Assembly (NCBI GenBank): GCA_017381015.1
Contig: JAFOCV010000063.1
Span: 1 to 46,036, forward strand
Origin: Bacteroidaceae bacterium
Lineage (GTDB): Bacteria; Bacteroidota; Bacteroidia; Bacteroidales; Bacteroidaceae
Reading direction: 5' to 3'
Length of the DNA: 46,036 bases
In this document: in pieces, positions 16,010 to 24,092 of the stretch
Layout of the letters: the number at the start of each line of letters is the position of its first letter
Numbering within the stretch: position 1 is the first letter of the stretch
The notes under the pieces: generated by a model
The model's database searches: none
The model's input: the letters and a program-made list of their open reading frames with translations, nothing else
What the model was told of the DNA's origin: nothing
Made by a program: the position numbers and the translations under genes

Positions 16010-19000
16010 ATGAAAAAGCAACTCAAGAAAGTTCTAGTATTGGGAAGTGGCGCCCTAAAGATTGGTCAGGCAGGTGAGTTTGACTATAGTGGTTCACAGG
16101 CATTGAAGGCCCTACGCGAGGAGGGTATTCAGTCAGTGCTCATCAACCCCAATGTAGCCACCATTCAGACTAGCGAAGGTATTGCCGACAAGGTATACTT
16201 TCAGCCAGTTGATGCACACTTTGTGACAGAAGTTATAAAGAAGGAGCGCCCAGATGGTATCCTCCTTGCTTTTGGTGGTCAGACAGCATTGAACTGCGGT
16301 ACAGAGCTATATTTGAATGGTACTTTGCAGGAGTATGGCGTAGAGGTGTTGGGTACAAGTGTTGAAGCAATCATGAACACAGAGGACCGCGATTTGTTTG
16401 TCAAGGAGTTGAACAAGATAAACATGAAGTCGCCCGTGAGTCAGGCTTGCAACAATATAGAAGATGCCGTAGCTACAGCACGTCGTTTGGGCTATCCCGT
16501 TATGATCCGTAGCGCTTACGCTTTGGGTGGTCTTGGTAGCGGTGTTTGTCAGGACGAGAAGACTTTCTTGGAGATTGCCGAGAGTGCATTCACCTTTGCT
16601 CCCCAGGTACTTGTGGAGGAAAGTTTGAAGGGCTGGAAGGAAATCGAGTTCGAGGTTATCCGTGATGCCAACGATCGTTGCTTCACCGTTGCTGGTATGG
16701 AGAACTTTGATCCCCTCGGTATCCACACAGGTGAAAGTATCGTTGTTGCGCCCACATGTTCTTTGCGTGAAGATCAGGTGGCAATGCTTCAGGATATCGC
16801 CGTTAAGTGTGTTCGTCATTTGAACATCGTGGGTGAGTGTAACATCCAGTATGCATTCAATGCCGAAACCAATGATTACCGTATCATCGAAATCAATGCA
16901 CGTTTGAGCCGCTCTTCTGCTCTTGCTTCTAAGGCTACTGGTTATCCTTTGGCATTCGTAGCAGCTAAGATTGCATTGGGTTATACCCTTGACCAGATTG
17001 GTGAGATGGGTACTACCAATAGTGCATACGTTGCACCTCAGTTGGATTACATCATCGCAAAGATTCCTCGTTGGGACTTGACCAAGTTTGCAGGTGTTAG
17101 CCGCAAGATTGGTTCCAGCATGAAGTCTGTAGGCGAAATCATGAGTATCGGTCGTACCTTTGAGGAACTAATTCAGAAGGGTCTTCGTATGATTGGCCAG
17201 GGCATGCATGGTTTTGTATGCAATGATCATATCAATTTTGAAGATCTTGATGAAGAGTTGGCCAACCCCACCGACCTTCGCATCTTTGCTATTGCTCAGG
17301 CACTTGAGGAAGGCTACACCGTTGAGCGCATTGAAGAATTGACCAAGATAGATCCCTGGTTCTTGTCTAAGTTGAAGAACATCGTTGACATGAAGAACCA
17401 GCTTCAGACATACAATAGTATTGAGGAGATTCCTACTGAAGAGCTTCGCAAGGCAAAGGTAATGGGCTTCAGCGACTTCCAGATAGCACGTTGTGTGTTT
17501 AAGGGCAATGAGACTAAGGGTAATATGGAACGTCAGAACCTTCGCGTTCGTGAATACAGAAAGAAGATGGGCATCCTACCCGCTGTTAAGCGTATTCCCA
17601 CCGTTGCCAGCGAGCATCCCGATTTGACCAACTATCTGTACATGACATATGCCGTAGAGGGATATGATGTGAATTATTATAAGAACTCTAAGAGCGTCAT
17701 CGTACTTGGATCTGGTGCATACCGCATCGGTTCTAGTGTAGAGTTTGACTGGTGTTCTGTAAATGCTATTCAGACAGCTCGCAAGTTGGGCTACAAGAGC
17801 ATCATGATCAACTATAATCCCGAGACCGTATCTACTGACTATGATATGTGTGATCGCTTGTATTTTGATGAGTTGAGCTTCGAGCGCGTACTTGATGTTA
17901 TCGACTTGGAGAGCCCCAGCGGTGTTATCGTGAGCGTAGGTGGTCAGATTCCCAATAATTTGGCAATGAAGCTCTTCCGCCAGGCGGTACCTGTATTGGG
18001 TACCAACCCTGTAAGCATTGACCGTGCAGAGAATCGTGGTAAGTTCAGTGCAATGCTCGACCAGCTTGGTATCGATCAGCCCCGTTGGAGCGCACTTACC
18101 AGCATGGACGACGTGAAGAAGTTTATTGACAATGTAGGTTATCCCGTATTGGTTCGTCCTTCTTATGTGCTTTCTGGTGCGGCAATGAATGTTTGTCACA
18201 ATGATGAAGAGTTGGAGCGCTTCCTGGCAGCTGCTAGCGAGGTGAGCAAGGAATACCCTGTTGTTATCTCCGAGTTCATGACCGAGACCAACGAGATAGA
18301 GTTTGATGGTGTGGCACAGAATGGCGAGATAGTAGAGTATGCTATTTCAGAGCATGTAGAGTATGCAGGTGTGCACAGTGGTGATGCAACAATGTGCTTC
18401 CCCGCTCAGCAGATTTCTTTCGCTACTACACGTCAGATTAAGCGCATCTCTCGTGCCATTGCCAAGGAATTGAACATCTCAGGACCTTTCAATATCCAGT
18501 ATTTGGCTAAGGGCAGAGACGTAAAGGTAATCGAGTGTAACTTGCGTGCCAGCCGTTCATTCCCATTCGTAAGTAAGGTATTGAAGCGCAACTTTATCGA
18601 GACAGCTACACGTATCATGCTTGATGCTCCTTATCGCAAACCCGATAGCAGTGTATTCGACATTGATACCATCGGTGTAAAGGCAAGCCAGTTCTCTTTC
18701 AATCGTCTTGCTCCTGCTGACCCCATACTTGGTGTTGATATGAGTTCTACCGGTGAGGTAGGTTGTCTTGGTGATAGTTTCGAGGAGGCTTTGCTCAATG
18801 CTATGATTTCTACTGGTTACAAGATTCCTTCTAAGGACAAGGGCGTAATGCTCTCTAGCGGTGGTACCAAGGAGAAGGCTTCACTTTTGGATGCAGCTCA
18901 GGCATTGTGCAAGGCTGGTTATACCATCTATGCTACCGAGGGTACAGCTAAGTTCTTGAACGAGAACAATGCTAAGGCAATACCCGTAGGTTATCCCGAC

Positions 19001-19246
19001 GAAGAGTGTGCTTGTGACAAGCTCAATATCATGGATATGATTGCTCAGCACAAGTTTGATCTTATCGTCAATGTACCTAAGGACCACACCAAGCGCGAGA
19101 AGACCAATGGCTATCGTATCCGTCGTGGTGCTATCGACCATAATATTCCTCTGATTACAAATGCTCGTTTGGCAAGTGCCTTCATCGAAGCATTCTGTCG
19201 TCTGCCTCTCGAGGATATGCAGATCAAGGCATGGCAGGAATACTAA
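16010..19246 (+). CDS. carB: Carbamoyl-phosphate synthase large subunit
   Basis: CarB makes carbamoyl phosphate from bicarbonate, ATP and ammonia supplied by the CarA glutaminase, feeding pyrimidine and arginine synthesis. The 1078 residues show the duplicated architecture. The carboxy-phosphate half has KKVLVLGSGALKIGQAGEFDYSG near residue 7 and MIRSAYALGGLGSG near 167. The oligomerisation region is in the middle. The carbamoyl-phosphate half has VIVLGSGAYRIGSSVEFDW near 563 and VLVRPSYVLSGAAM near 710. A C-terminal MGS-like allosteric domain starts at about 940. Length is normal. carA is not adjacent in this window. Expression probably depends on the leader terminator at 15901-15943. Confidence 0.97.
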   Translation: MKKQLKKVLVLGSGALKIGQAGEFDYSGSQALKALREEGIQSVLINPNVATIQTSEGIADKVYFQPVDAHFVTEVIKKERPDGILLAFGGQTALNCGTELYLNGTLQEYGVEVLGTSVEAIMNTEDRDLFVKELNKINMKSPVSQACNNIEDAVATARRLGYPVMIRSAYALGGLGSGVCQDEKTFLEIAESAFTFAPQVLVEESLKGWKEIEFEVIRDANDRCFTVAGMENFDPLGIHTGESIVVAPTCSLREDQVAMLQDIAVKCVRHLNIVGECNIQYAFNAETNDYRIIEINARLSRSSALASKATGYPLAFVAAKIALGYTLDQIGEMGTTNSAYVAPQLDYIIAKIPRWDLTKFAGVSRKIGSSMKSVGEIMSIGRTFEELIQKGLRMIGQGMHGFVCNDHINFEDLDEELANPTDLRIFAIAQALEEGYTVERIEELTKIDPWFLSKLKNIVDMKNQLQTYNSIEEIPTEELRKAKVMGFSDFQIARCVFKGNETKGNMERQNLRVREYRKKMGILPAVKRIPTVASEHPDLTNYLYMTYAVEGYDVNYYKNSKSVIVLGSGAYRIGSSVEFDWCSVNAIQTARKLGYKSIMINYNPETVSTDYDMCDRLYFDELSFERVLDVIDLESPSGVIVSVGGQIPNNLAMKLFRQAVPVLGTNPVSIDRAENRGKFSAMLDQLGIDQPRWSALTSMDDVKKFIDNVGYPVLVRPSYVLSGAAMNVCHNDEELERFLAAASEVSKEYPVVISEFMTETNEIEFDGVAQNGEIVEYAISEHVEYAGVHSGDATMCFPAQQISFATTRQIKRISRAIAKELNISGPFNIQYLAKGRDVKVIECNLRASRSFPFVSKVLKRNFIETATRIMLDAPYRKPDSSVFDIDTIGVKASQFSFNRLAPADPILGVDMSSTGEVGCLGDSFEEALLNAMISTGYKIPSKDKGVMLSSGGTKEKASLLDAAQALCKAGYTIYATEGTAKFLNENNAKAIPVGYPDEECACDKLNIMDMIAQHKFDLIVNVPKDHTKREKTNGYRIRRGAIDHNIPLITNARLASAFIEAFCRLPLEDMQIKAWQEY

Positions 19247-19276
19247 TAGATAATACATTGTTTATATAATAGGAAG

Positions 19277-19303
19277 GTCCGAGAGTAATACCTCGGACTT
19301 TTC
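19277..19303 (+). terminator. Intrinsic terminator of carB
   Basis: GTCCGAG (19277-19283) pairs perfectly with CTCGGAC (19292-19298), followed by TTTTCT. It lies 30 bp after the carB stop. Confidence 0.8.
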
Positions 19304-19388
19304 TATTCCTATAGAGAGTTATGAGAGAAGGCATATTTCTTATTCTCCTCAATTACCTCCCAAACATACAATCAAACATTTTTAAGCA

Positions 19389-20504
19389 ATGCAAACACAA
19401 CACAAACGTATAGAATCATTAGACATCCTTCGAGGTTTAGATTTGTTCTTGCTAGTATTCTTCCAACCCGTATTGATGCAAATCTGTTCACGGGTGGATG
19501 CTCCATGGCTCAATACCATTGCCACATGGTTTTCACACGCCGAGTGGGAAGGCCTTCATCTCTGGGATATGGTCATGCCCTTGTTCTTGTTCATGGCCGG
19601 AGCCTCCATGCCTTTTGCTTTTTCCAAGTATCAGGTGTCAGAAAGCAAGTGGCCCATATATCGCAAGATACTGAAGAGGTTTCTAATCTTGTTTATCCTG
19701 GGTATGGTGGTACAGGGCAATCTACTCAGCTTCGATCCACATCAGTTCCGCTTTTATAGCAATACCTTGCAAGCCATAGCTTCGGGTTATCTCATAGCTT
19801 CAATTCTGTTGCTTCATTTAGGGTTTCGCTCCCAGGTTATTGCCACCTGTTTGTTGATGTTTATTTATTGGATACCAATGCATTTCTGCGGAGATTATTC
19901 GGCCGAAGGCAATTTTGCTGAGATGGTAGACAGAGAGGTACTTGGTCAATGGCGTGATGGCGTGTATTGGGACGAGATAGGTCAGTGGCACTTCGCTCCA
20001 TGGTATCACTATACCTGGATATGGAGTAGTCTTACTTTTGGAGTCACAGTAATGTTGGGTGTCTTTGCTGGTCAAGTAATCAAGTCGGGAAGCCACATGC
20101 GCAAGCTAACGGCTATCCGTCTCTCTGTTGTAGCACTAGTCCTCTTGACATTGGGATATCTGCATAGCATACACACACCAGTCAACAAACATATATGGAC
20201 CACTAGCATGACACTCATTTCAGGTGGATGGTGCTGGGCACTGATGGCCTTGTTTTATTGGATGATTGACGTTATGAAATGGAATACCCCCTGGCAGTGG
20301 CTCAAGATTTATGGCACCAATTCCATTGTGGCATACGTGCTCGGACAGGTGGTTAGTTTCAGAAGCGTGGTACATTCCTTCAGCTATGGACTCCAACCAA
20401 TTATGGGCGATTGGTACAATGTGTGGCTAGTCTTTGGCAACTACCTCATCCTGTTCTTTATTCTTTTGATTATGTATCGTGCGAAAGTTTTTGTAAAGAT
20501 TTGA
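19389..20504 (+). CDS. DUF5009 / HGSNAT-like multispanning membrane acyltransferase
   Basis: This 371-residue integral membrane protein has about nine to ten hydrophobic segments. It begins with RIESLDILRGLDLFLLVFF, the hallmark start of the DUF5009/heparan-alpha-glucosaminide N-acetyltransferase (HGSNAT, YeiB-like) group, followed by LWDMVMPLFLFMAGASMPFAF. Relatives move acetyl groups across the membrane onto amino sugars or are of unknown function. The gene is followed after one base by an alpha/beta hydrolase gene, so they are almost surely cotranscribed. A role in modifying amino sugars would fit the glycan-degrading neighbourhood but is inference. Confidence 0.85.
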   Translation: MQTQHKRIESLDILRGLDLFLLVFFQPVLMQICSRVDAPWLNTIATWFSHAEWEGLHLWDMVMPLFLFMAGASMPFAFSKYQVSESKWPIYRKILKRFLILFILGMVVQGNLLSFDPHQFRFYSNTLQAIASGYLIASILLLHLGFRSQVIATCLLMFIYWIPMHFCGDYSAEGNFAEMVDREVLGQWRDGVYWDEIGQWHFAPWYHYTWIWSSLTFGVTVMLGVFAGQVIKSGSHMRKLTAIRLSVVALVLLTLGYLHSIHTPVNKHIWTTSMTLISGGWCWALMALFYWMIDVMKWNTPWQWLKIYGTNSIVAYVLGQVVSFRSVVHSFSYGLQPIMGDWYNVWLVFGNYLILFFILLIMYRAKVFVKI

Positions 20505-20505
20505 T

Positions 20506-21447
20506 ATGAAAAATATTCGTCGTATTCTCATTACTTGTACCGTCCTCATTGTGGCAGTTTTATTTGGGGTGAGCTATTATATGATAGAGTTTTCTCTATC
20601 CCATGATCGTAGTAATTGGAAACCAGAGCATACCTGGGATTTTATGTACGAGCACTATCCATGGGCTAATGAATGGTTGGATTCTATTCGTCAAAACAAT
20701 CTGCTTGCAGATACCTTCGTTCTATCTGAAGATGGTCGAAAATTACATGCATATTATCTTCCATGCCTAACAGATAGTACCTCGGGCACTCGCACCGCGG
20801 TGTTGATACATGGTTATAAAAACAATGCCCTGGGTATGTTGCACCTAGGCTATATGTACCATCACGACCTGCATTGCAATATCCTGCTTCCCGATCTTCA
20901 CGCTCATGGCTTGAGCGAGGGTGAGTATATTCGCATGGGATGGCTAGACCGATTGGATGCGCTTCGCTGGTGTCAGATAGCCGACTATCTTTTTCAGGTT
21001 CCCATTGTGGTACATGGAATTTCTATGGGAGCAGCAACCACGATGATGCTTTCTGGCGAAGAAAATCTCCCTCAGAGTATCACCCATTTTGTGGAAGATT
21101 GTGGTTATACCAGCGTTTGGGATGAATTTAAGGGCGAATTGAAGGCACAATTCTCTCTGCCCGAATTTCCATTGATGTACACCAGTTCTCTGATGTGTAA
21201 GATATTGCAAGGATGGGGATTCTCTGAAGCCAGTTCTCTGAATCAAGTATCTAGGGCCACCAAACCCATGCTTTTCATTCATGGCGATGCTGATAGGTTT
21301 GTGCCTTTTGAAATGGTACACTCCTTGTATGAAGCACATCCGGGCGATAAGCAAATATGGTTGCCCGAAGGAGTCACACATGCTCTTTCCTATGATGTAT
21401 ATCCCGAGGAATACACCCAGAGGGTAAAGGCTTTTTTGGAAAAGTAA
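20506..21447 (+). CDS. Membrane-anchored alpha/beta hydrolase
   Basis: This 313-residue alpha/beta-hydrolase-fold protein has an N-terminal membrane segment (ILITCTVLIVAVLFGVSYYM, about residues 7-26), so the enzyme probably faces the periplasm. The nucleophile is S173 in GISMG (GxSxG). Probable triad partners are the aspartate in FIHGDADRFV near residue 257 and the histidine in GVTHALSY near 292. AVLIHGYKNN supplies the oxyanion-hole region. It starts one base after the stop of the upstream acyltransferase gene. It could be an esterase, deacetylase or peptidase; the substrate cannot be told from sequence. An intrinsic hairpin follows at 21457. Confidence 0.88.
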   Translation: MKNIRRILITCTVLIVAVLFGVSYYMIEFSLSHDRSNWKPEHTWDFMYEHYPWANEWLDSIRQNNLLADTFVLSEDGRKLHAYYLPCLTDSTSGTRTAVLIHGYKNNALGMLHLGYMYHHDLHCNILLPDLHAHGLSEGEYIRMGWLDRLDALRWCQIADYLFQVPIVVHGISMGAATTMMLSGEENLPQSITHFVEDCGYTSVWDEFKGELKAQFSLPEFPLMYTSSLMCKILQGWGFSEASSLNQVSRATKPMLFIHGDADRFVPFEMVHSLYEAHPGDKQIWLPEGVTHALSYDVYPEEYTQRVKAFLEK

Positions 21448-21456
21448 GAAAGAAAG

Positions 21457-21498
21457 TCAAGGTCTTTAGAGTCTTGTTTTTGGCTTTAAAGACCTTGA
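21457..21498. terminator. Bidirectional terminator between the hydrolase gene and lrgB
   Basis: TCAAGGTCTTTA (21457-21468) and TAAAGACCTTGA (21487-21498) form a perfect 12-bp stem between convergent genes. On the minus strand it is followed by CTTTCTTTCTT, so it probably serves lrgB best. Confidence 0.7.
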
Positions 21499-21562
21499 GC
21501 ATTTATATGGGCGTAAGGGCAGAGGGTAGAAACCAGAAGAGTATCCTCTTTAATCAGCTTTC

Positions 21563-22258
21563 TTATACCAGGTGGGCAAAGAGGGAGGCTACGATTACAG
21601 TGATGATGCCACTGGTGACAATGGAGAGAGAACTCATTGCGCCTTCAGTTTGTCCTATTTCCATGGCTTTGGTGGTGCCGATGACGTGCGAGGCAGAACC
21701 AATGGCTATTCCCTTGGCTACGGGGTTTATGATACCGATGAGACGTAGGAATCGCTCTGCAAAGATGTTGCCAATGATGCCTGTGAATACGATTACCATA
21801 ATGGTGACAGGTACGTTGCCACCTAGTTCTTCTGATACTCCCATACCTATGGCGGTGGTGATGGATTTGGGTAGGAGAGTGACGTATGATGTGTGGTCCA
21901 GGTCCAGAATGAGCACCATGGCCAGTATGGATAACATGCTTGAGAGTACACCTGAGATTATGCCTAGGCTTATGGCATGAAAGTTGTTTTTCAGATGCTG
22001 AATCTGTTCGTATAGGGGTACTGCCAGACATATGGTGGCCGGGGTGAGGAGATAATTGATGACTTGTGTACCATGAGTGTAGTTGTCGTATGGCGTGTCC
22101 GTGAGCCATAGTACCAGTATGGTGAGTATGATGCCTATGAGTAGAGGGTTCATCAATGCCAATTTGGTTTTCTTTTTCAACCATAGTCCTATGGCGTAGG
22201 AGCATAGTGTGAGTATTACGCCCAGGTAAACTGTTTCTGCCAGAAATTCGTGTATCAT
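21563..22258 (-). CDS. lrgB: LrgB/CidB-family membrane protein
   Basis: This 231-residue multispanning membrane protein belongs to the LrgB/CidB family. Typical stretches include NPLLIGIILTILVLW, YLLTPATICLAVPLY, LLPKSITTAIGMGVSEELGG and KGIAIGSASHVIGTTKAMEIG. Members were first linked to control of murein hydrolases and cell death in staphylococci, and later to pyruvate or glycolate transport in other organisms. Its partner LrgA is encoded 36 bp upstream on the same strand, forming the usual lrgA-lrgB pair. The role in Bacteroidota is not established. Confidence 0.92.
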   Translation of the reverse strand: MIHEFLAETVYLGVILTLCSYAIGLWLKKKTKLALMNPLLIGIILTILVLWLTDTPYDNYTHGTQVINYLLTPATICLAVPLYEQIQHLKNNFHAISLGIISGVLSSMLSILAMVLILDLDHTSYVTLLPKSITTAIGMGVSEELGGNVPVTIMVIVFTGIIGNIFAERFLRLIGIINPVAKGIAIGSASHVIGTTKAMEIGQTEGAMSSLSIVTSGIITVIVASLFAHLV

Positions 22259-22294
22259 GATGATGTTGTTTGTATTTTAGGGGAGAGAAGAGGA

Positions 22295-22654
22295 TTAGTT
22301 TTTGTGCTTGTTTTTGTACCTGATGACAAGTTGTGTTGCCCATCCAGCGCATGCCATTACGATGAAGGTGGTGAGGAAGGTTATGAGTAGATACTGAGGC
22401 CATGAGTCACGAATGTCGCCCCAAGTATTCATGAGTCCCACGGCTGGTGGTATGAACATTACTGGCATGGCAATGATGAGTGTGGTGCTCACTTCTTTTA
22501 TTTGTTTCACCTTGACTATTTTCAGATGCAGAGCCAGGTATAGGAGTATAATGCCGTATATGTTGGCAGGGAAGGGTAGAGGCAGAAGGTGGTGCAGCAC
22601 TTCACCGGCAAAGGCAAAGGCAATTATTATCAGTAGTTGCATTACGTATCTCAT
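22295..22654 (-). CDS. lrgA: LrgA/CidA-family holin-like membrane protein
   Basis: This 119-residue protein has four predicted membrane segments and the LrgA/CidA signature early on (ALAGEVLHHLLPLPFPANIYG-like, here FAGEVLHHLLPLPFPANIYG). VKEVSTTLIIAMPVMFIPPAVGLMN is the matching region that follows. It is small and holin-like and is thought to act with LrgB. It precedes lrgB in a two-gene operon. The promoter must lie in the 284-bp divergent gap before rubrerythrin, but no clear CAAAnnTA box was identified on this strand. Confidence 0.9.
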   Translation of the reverse strand: MRYVMQLLIIIAFAFAGEVLHHLLPLPFPANIYGIILLYLALHLKIVKVKQIKEVSTTLIIAMPVMFIPPAVGLMNTWGDIRDSWPQYLLITFLTTFIVMACAGWATQLVIRYKNKHKN

Positions 22655-22830
22655 AAATTGTTTTCTATTATATATTAATAATGTGTAGTCGTTTGTTGGT
22701 TACTCTTGCGTGAATGCTTGTTTTGGTGTGTTTTGTAGTTATTTTAAAACGTAATTTTACATGAAATATGTTAAAAAGTGTTTTCAAACGTTAAATTTAT
22801 GCAAAAATATTAAAATTTTCTTATAAAATA

Positions 22831-22862
22831 CTTGTGAGATATGAGAAAATGCTATAAATTTG
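22831..22862 (+). promoter_or_regulatory. Promoter of the rubrerythrin gene
   Basis: CTTG at 22831-22834 and TAAATTTG at 22855-22862 are separated by 20 bp. The start codon lies 77 bp downstream. The whole lrgA-rubrerythrin gap is AT-rich and contains no other feature that I could see. Confidence 0.65.
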
Positions 22863-22938
22863 TATCGATTACAAAAGAAAACAACAAAAAATTATAATAA
22901 ATAACTAATCTAAATACTAACATTTAACACTTACAATT

Positions 22939-23475
22939 ATGTCAAAGTACGCAGGAACACAGACAGAAAAGAACCTATGGGAAGCATTTGCTGGTGAATC
23001 ACAGGCTCGTAACAAATATACATATTTTGCTTCTAAGGCAAAGAAGGAAGGTTTTGAGCAGATTGCAGAGATTTTCCAGAAGACTGCTGATAACGAGAAG
23101 GAGCACGCTAAGCTTTGGTTCAAGGAGCTAGAGGGTATTGGTGATACAGCTCAGAACTTGTTGGCAGCTGCCGAGGGTGAGAATTACGAGTGGACAGATA
23201 TGTATGAGGGTTTTGCAAAGACTGCTGAGGCTGAAGGCTTCAAGGCATTGGCTATGAAGTTCCGTTTGGTGGCTGCTATTGAGAAGCGTCACGAGGAGCG
23301 CTATCGTGCATTGTTGAAAAATGTAGAATTGCAGGAGGTATTCGCTAAGAGCGACGTTAAGGTTTGGGAGTGCCGCAATTGTGGTCATATCGTAGTTGGT
23401 GAGCAAGCTCCTGAGATGTGCCCCACCTGCGCTCATCCCCAGGCTTACTTCGAGATTCACATTGATAACTATTAA
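22939..23475 (+). CDS. rbr: Rubrerythrin
   Basis: This 178-residue non-haem iron protein reduces hydrogen peroxide in anaerobes. The N-terminal four-helix diiron domain shows the ExxH-type ligand patterns ([42 protein letters not shown]). The C-terminal rubredoxin-like domain binds one iron through two pairs of cysteines (CRNCG and CPTC). It stands before a separate rubredoxin gene, which can supply electrons. Each gene has its own terminator, so they may be partly independent. Expression is probably raised by oxygen, as in relatives, but no OxyR-type site was identified. Confidence 0.96.
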   Translation: MSKYAGTQTEKNLWEAFAGESQARNKYTYFASKAKKEGFEQIAEIFQKTADNEKEHAKLWFKELEGIGDTAQNLLAAAEGENYEWTDMYEGFAKTAEAEGFKALAMKFRLVAAIEKRHEERYRALLKNVELQEVFAKSDVKVWECRNCGHIVVGEQAPEMCPTCAHPQAYFEIHIDNY

Positions 23476-23491
23476 TCAATAGTCAATACGG

Positions 23492-23522
23492 ACGGGTGGG
23501 GATTTTTCTCTACCCGTTTTTT
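23492..23522 (+). terminator. Intrinsic terminator of rubrerythrin
   Basis: ACGGGTGGGG (23492-23501) pairs with CTCTACCCGT (23508-23517) with two G-T pairs, followed by a T-run to 23522. It lies 17 bp after the stop codon. Confidence 0.8.
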
Positions 23523-23599
23523 AATGATTCAATAAGCCCCCCTGTTAGGCAGGAAGAGAATAATATAAATAAAATTAATAAAATAATAAGATTACGATT

Positions 23600-23761
23600 A
23601 TGAAGAAATATATTTGTGACGTATGTGGTTGGGAGTATGATCCAGAAGTTGGTGTGCCCGAACAGAACATTGCCCCTGGTACAGCATTTGAAGACCTTCC
23701 CGAGGATTTCTTCTGCCCCTTGTGTGATGTAGGCACTGACCAGTTCTCTCCCATCGACTAG
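23600..23761 (+). CDS. Rubredoxin
   Basis: This 53-residue electron carrier has one iron bound by four cysteines: CDVCGW near residue 6 and CPLCDVG near 42, with the usual [30 protein letters not shown] core. It is of typical length for the family. It lies 124 bp after rubrerythrin on the same strand and probably shuttles electrons to it. The gene is flanked by terminators on both sides, but no separate TAnnTTTG promoter was found in the gap, so read-through from rubrerythrin is likely. Confidence 0.96.
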   Translation: MKKYICDVCGWEYDPEVGVPEQNIAPGTAFEDLPEDFFCPLCDVGTDQFSPID

Positions 23762-23796
23762 GTAAGAGATATTTGTCTATAATATTTTTTATATAG

Positions 23797-23835
23797 AGAG
23801 GAGTGTTGCCAATGTGTGTAACGCTCCTCTTTTTT
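23797..23835 (+). terminator. Intrinsic terminator of rubredoxin
   Basis: An 11-bp stem AGAGGAGTGTT (23797-23807) / AACGCTCCTCT (23820-23830) with one G-T-type pair is followed by T to 23835. Confidence 0.85.
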
Positions 23836-24023
23836 GTGTCTGTGTGTATAAAGGTTAGGCGCAAATTGGTATAAATCTACTCCATGACGAAATATTGGTT
23901 TATTATATCCATAGGAATTGGTAGAAATTATGATTGAATACTCTTTATACCCTAAATATTGATATTTTGTCTACCAAAATCTTGGTTTTAGGTGTATTTT
24001 TGCTAATATTTTTGTCAAATATG

Positions 24024-24053
24024 ATTGCTAAAGTGAAAAAATATCTACCTTTG
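24024..24053 (+). promoter_or_regulatory. Promoter of the tyrosine phenol-lyase-like gene
   Basis: TACCTTTG at 24046-24053 is a perfect -7 element. The best -33 candidate is ATTG at 24024-24027 (18 bp spacing), slightly off consensus. A 39-bp leader follows. The preceding 170 bp are AT-rich with no other feature seen. Confidence 0.6.
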
Positions 24054-24092
24054 TAATGTCAAAACGATAACAATTATAATATAGATACAATA

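Noticed and set aside
22655-22938. Riboswitch or small RNA in the lrgA-rubrerythrin gap
   Set aside because: The gap is AT-rich with a simple promoter; I saw no stable conserved-type structure.
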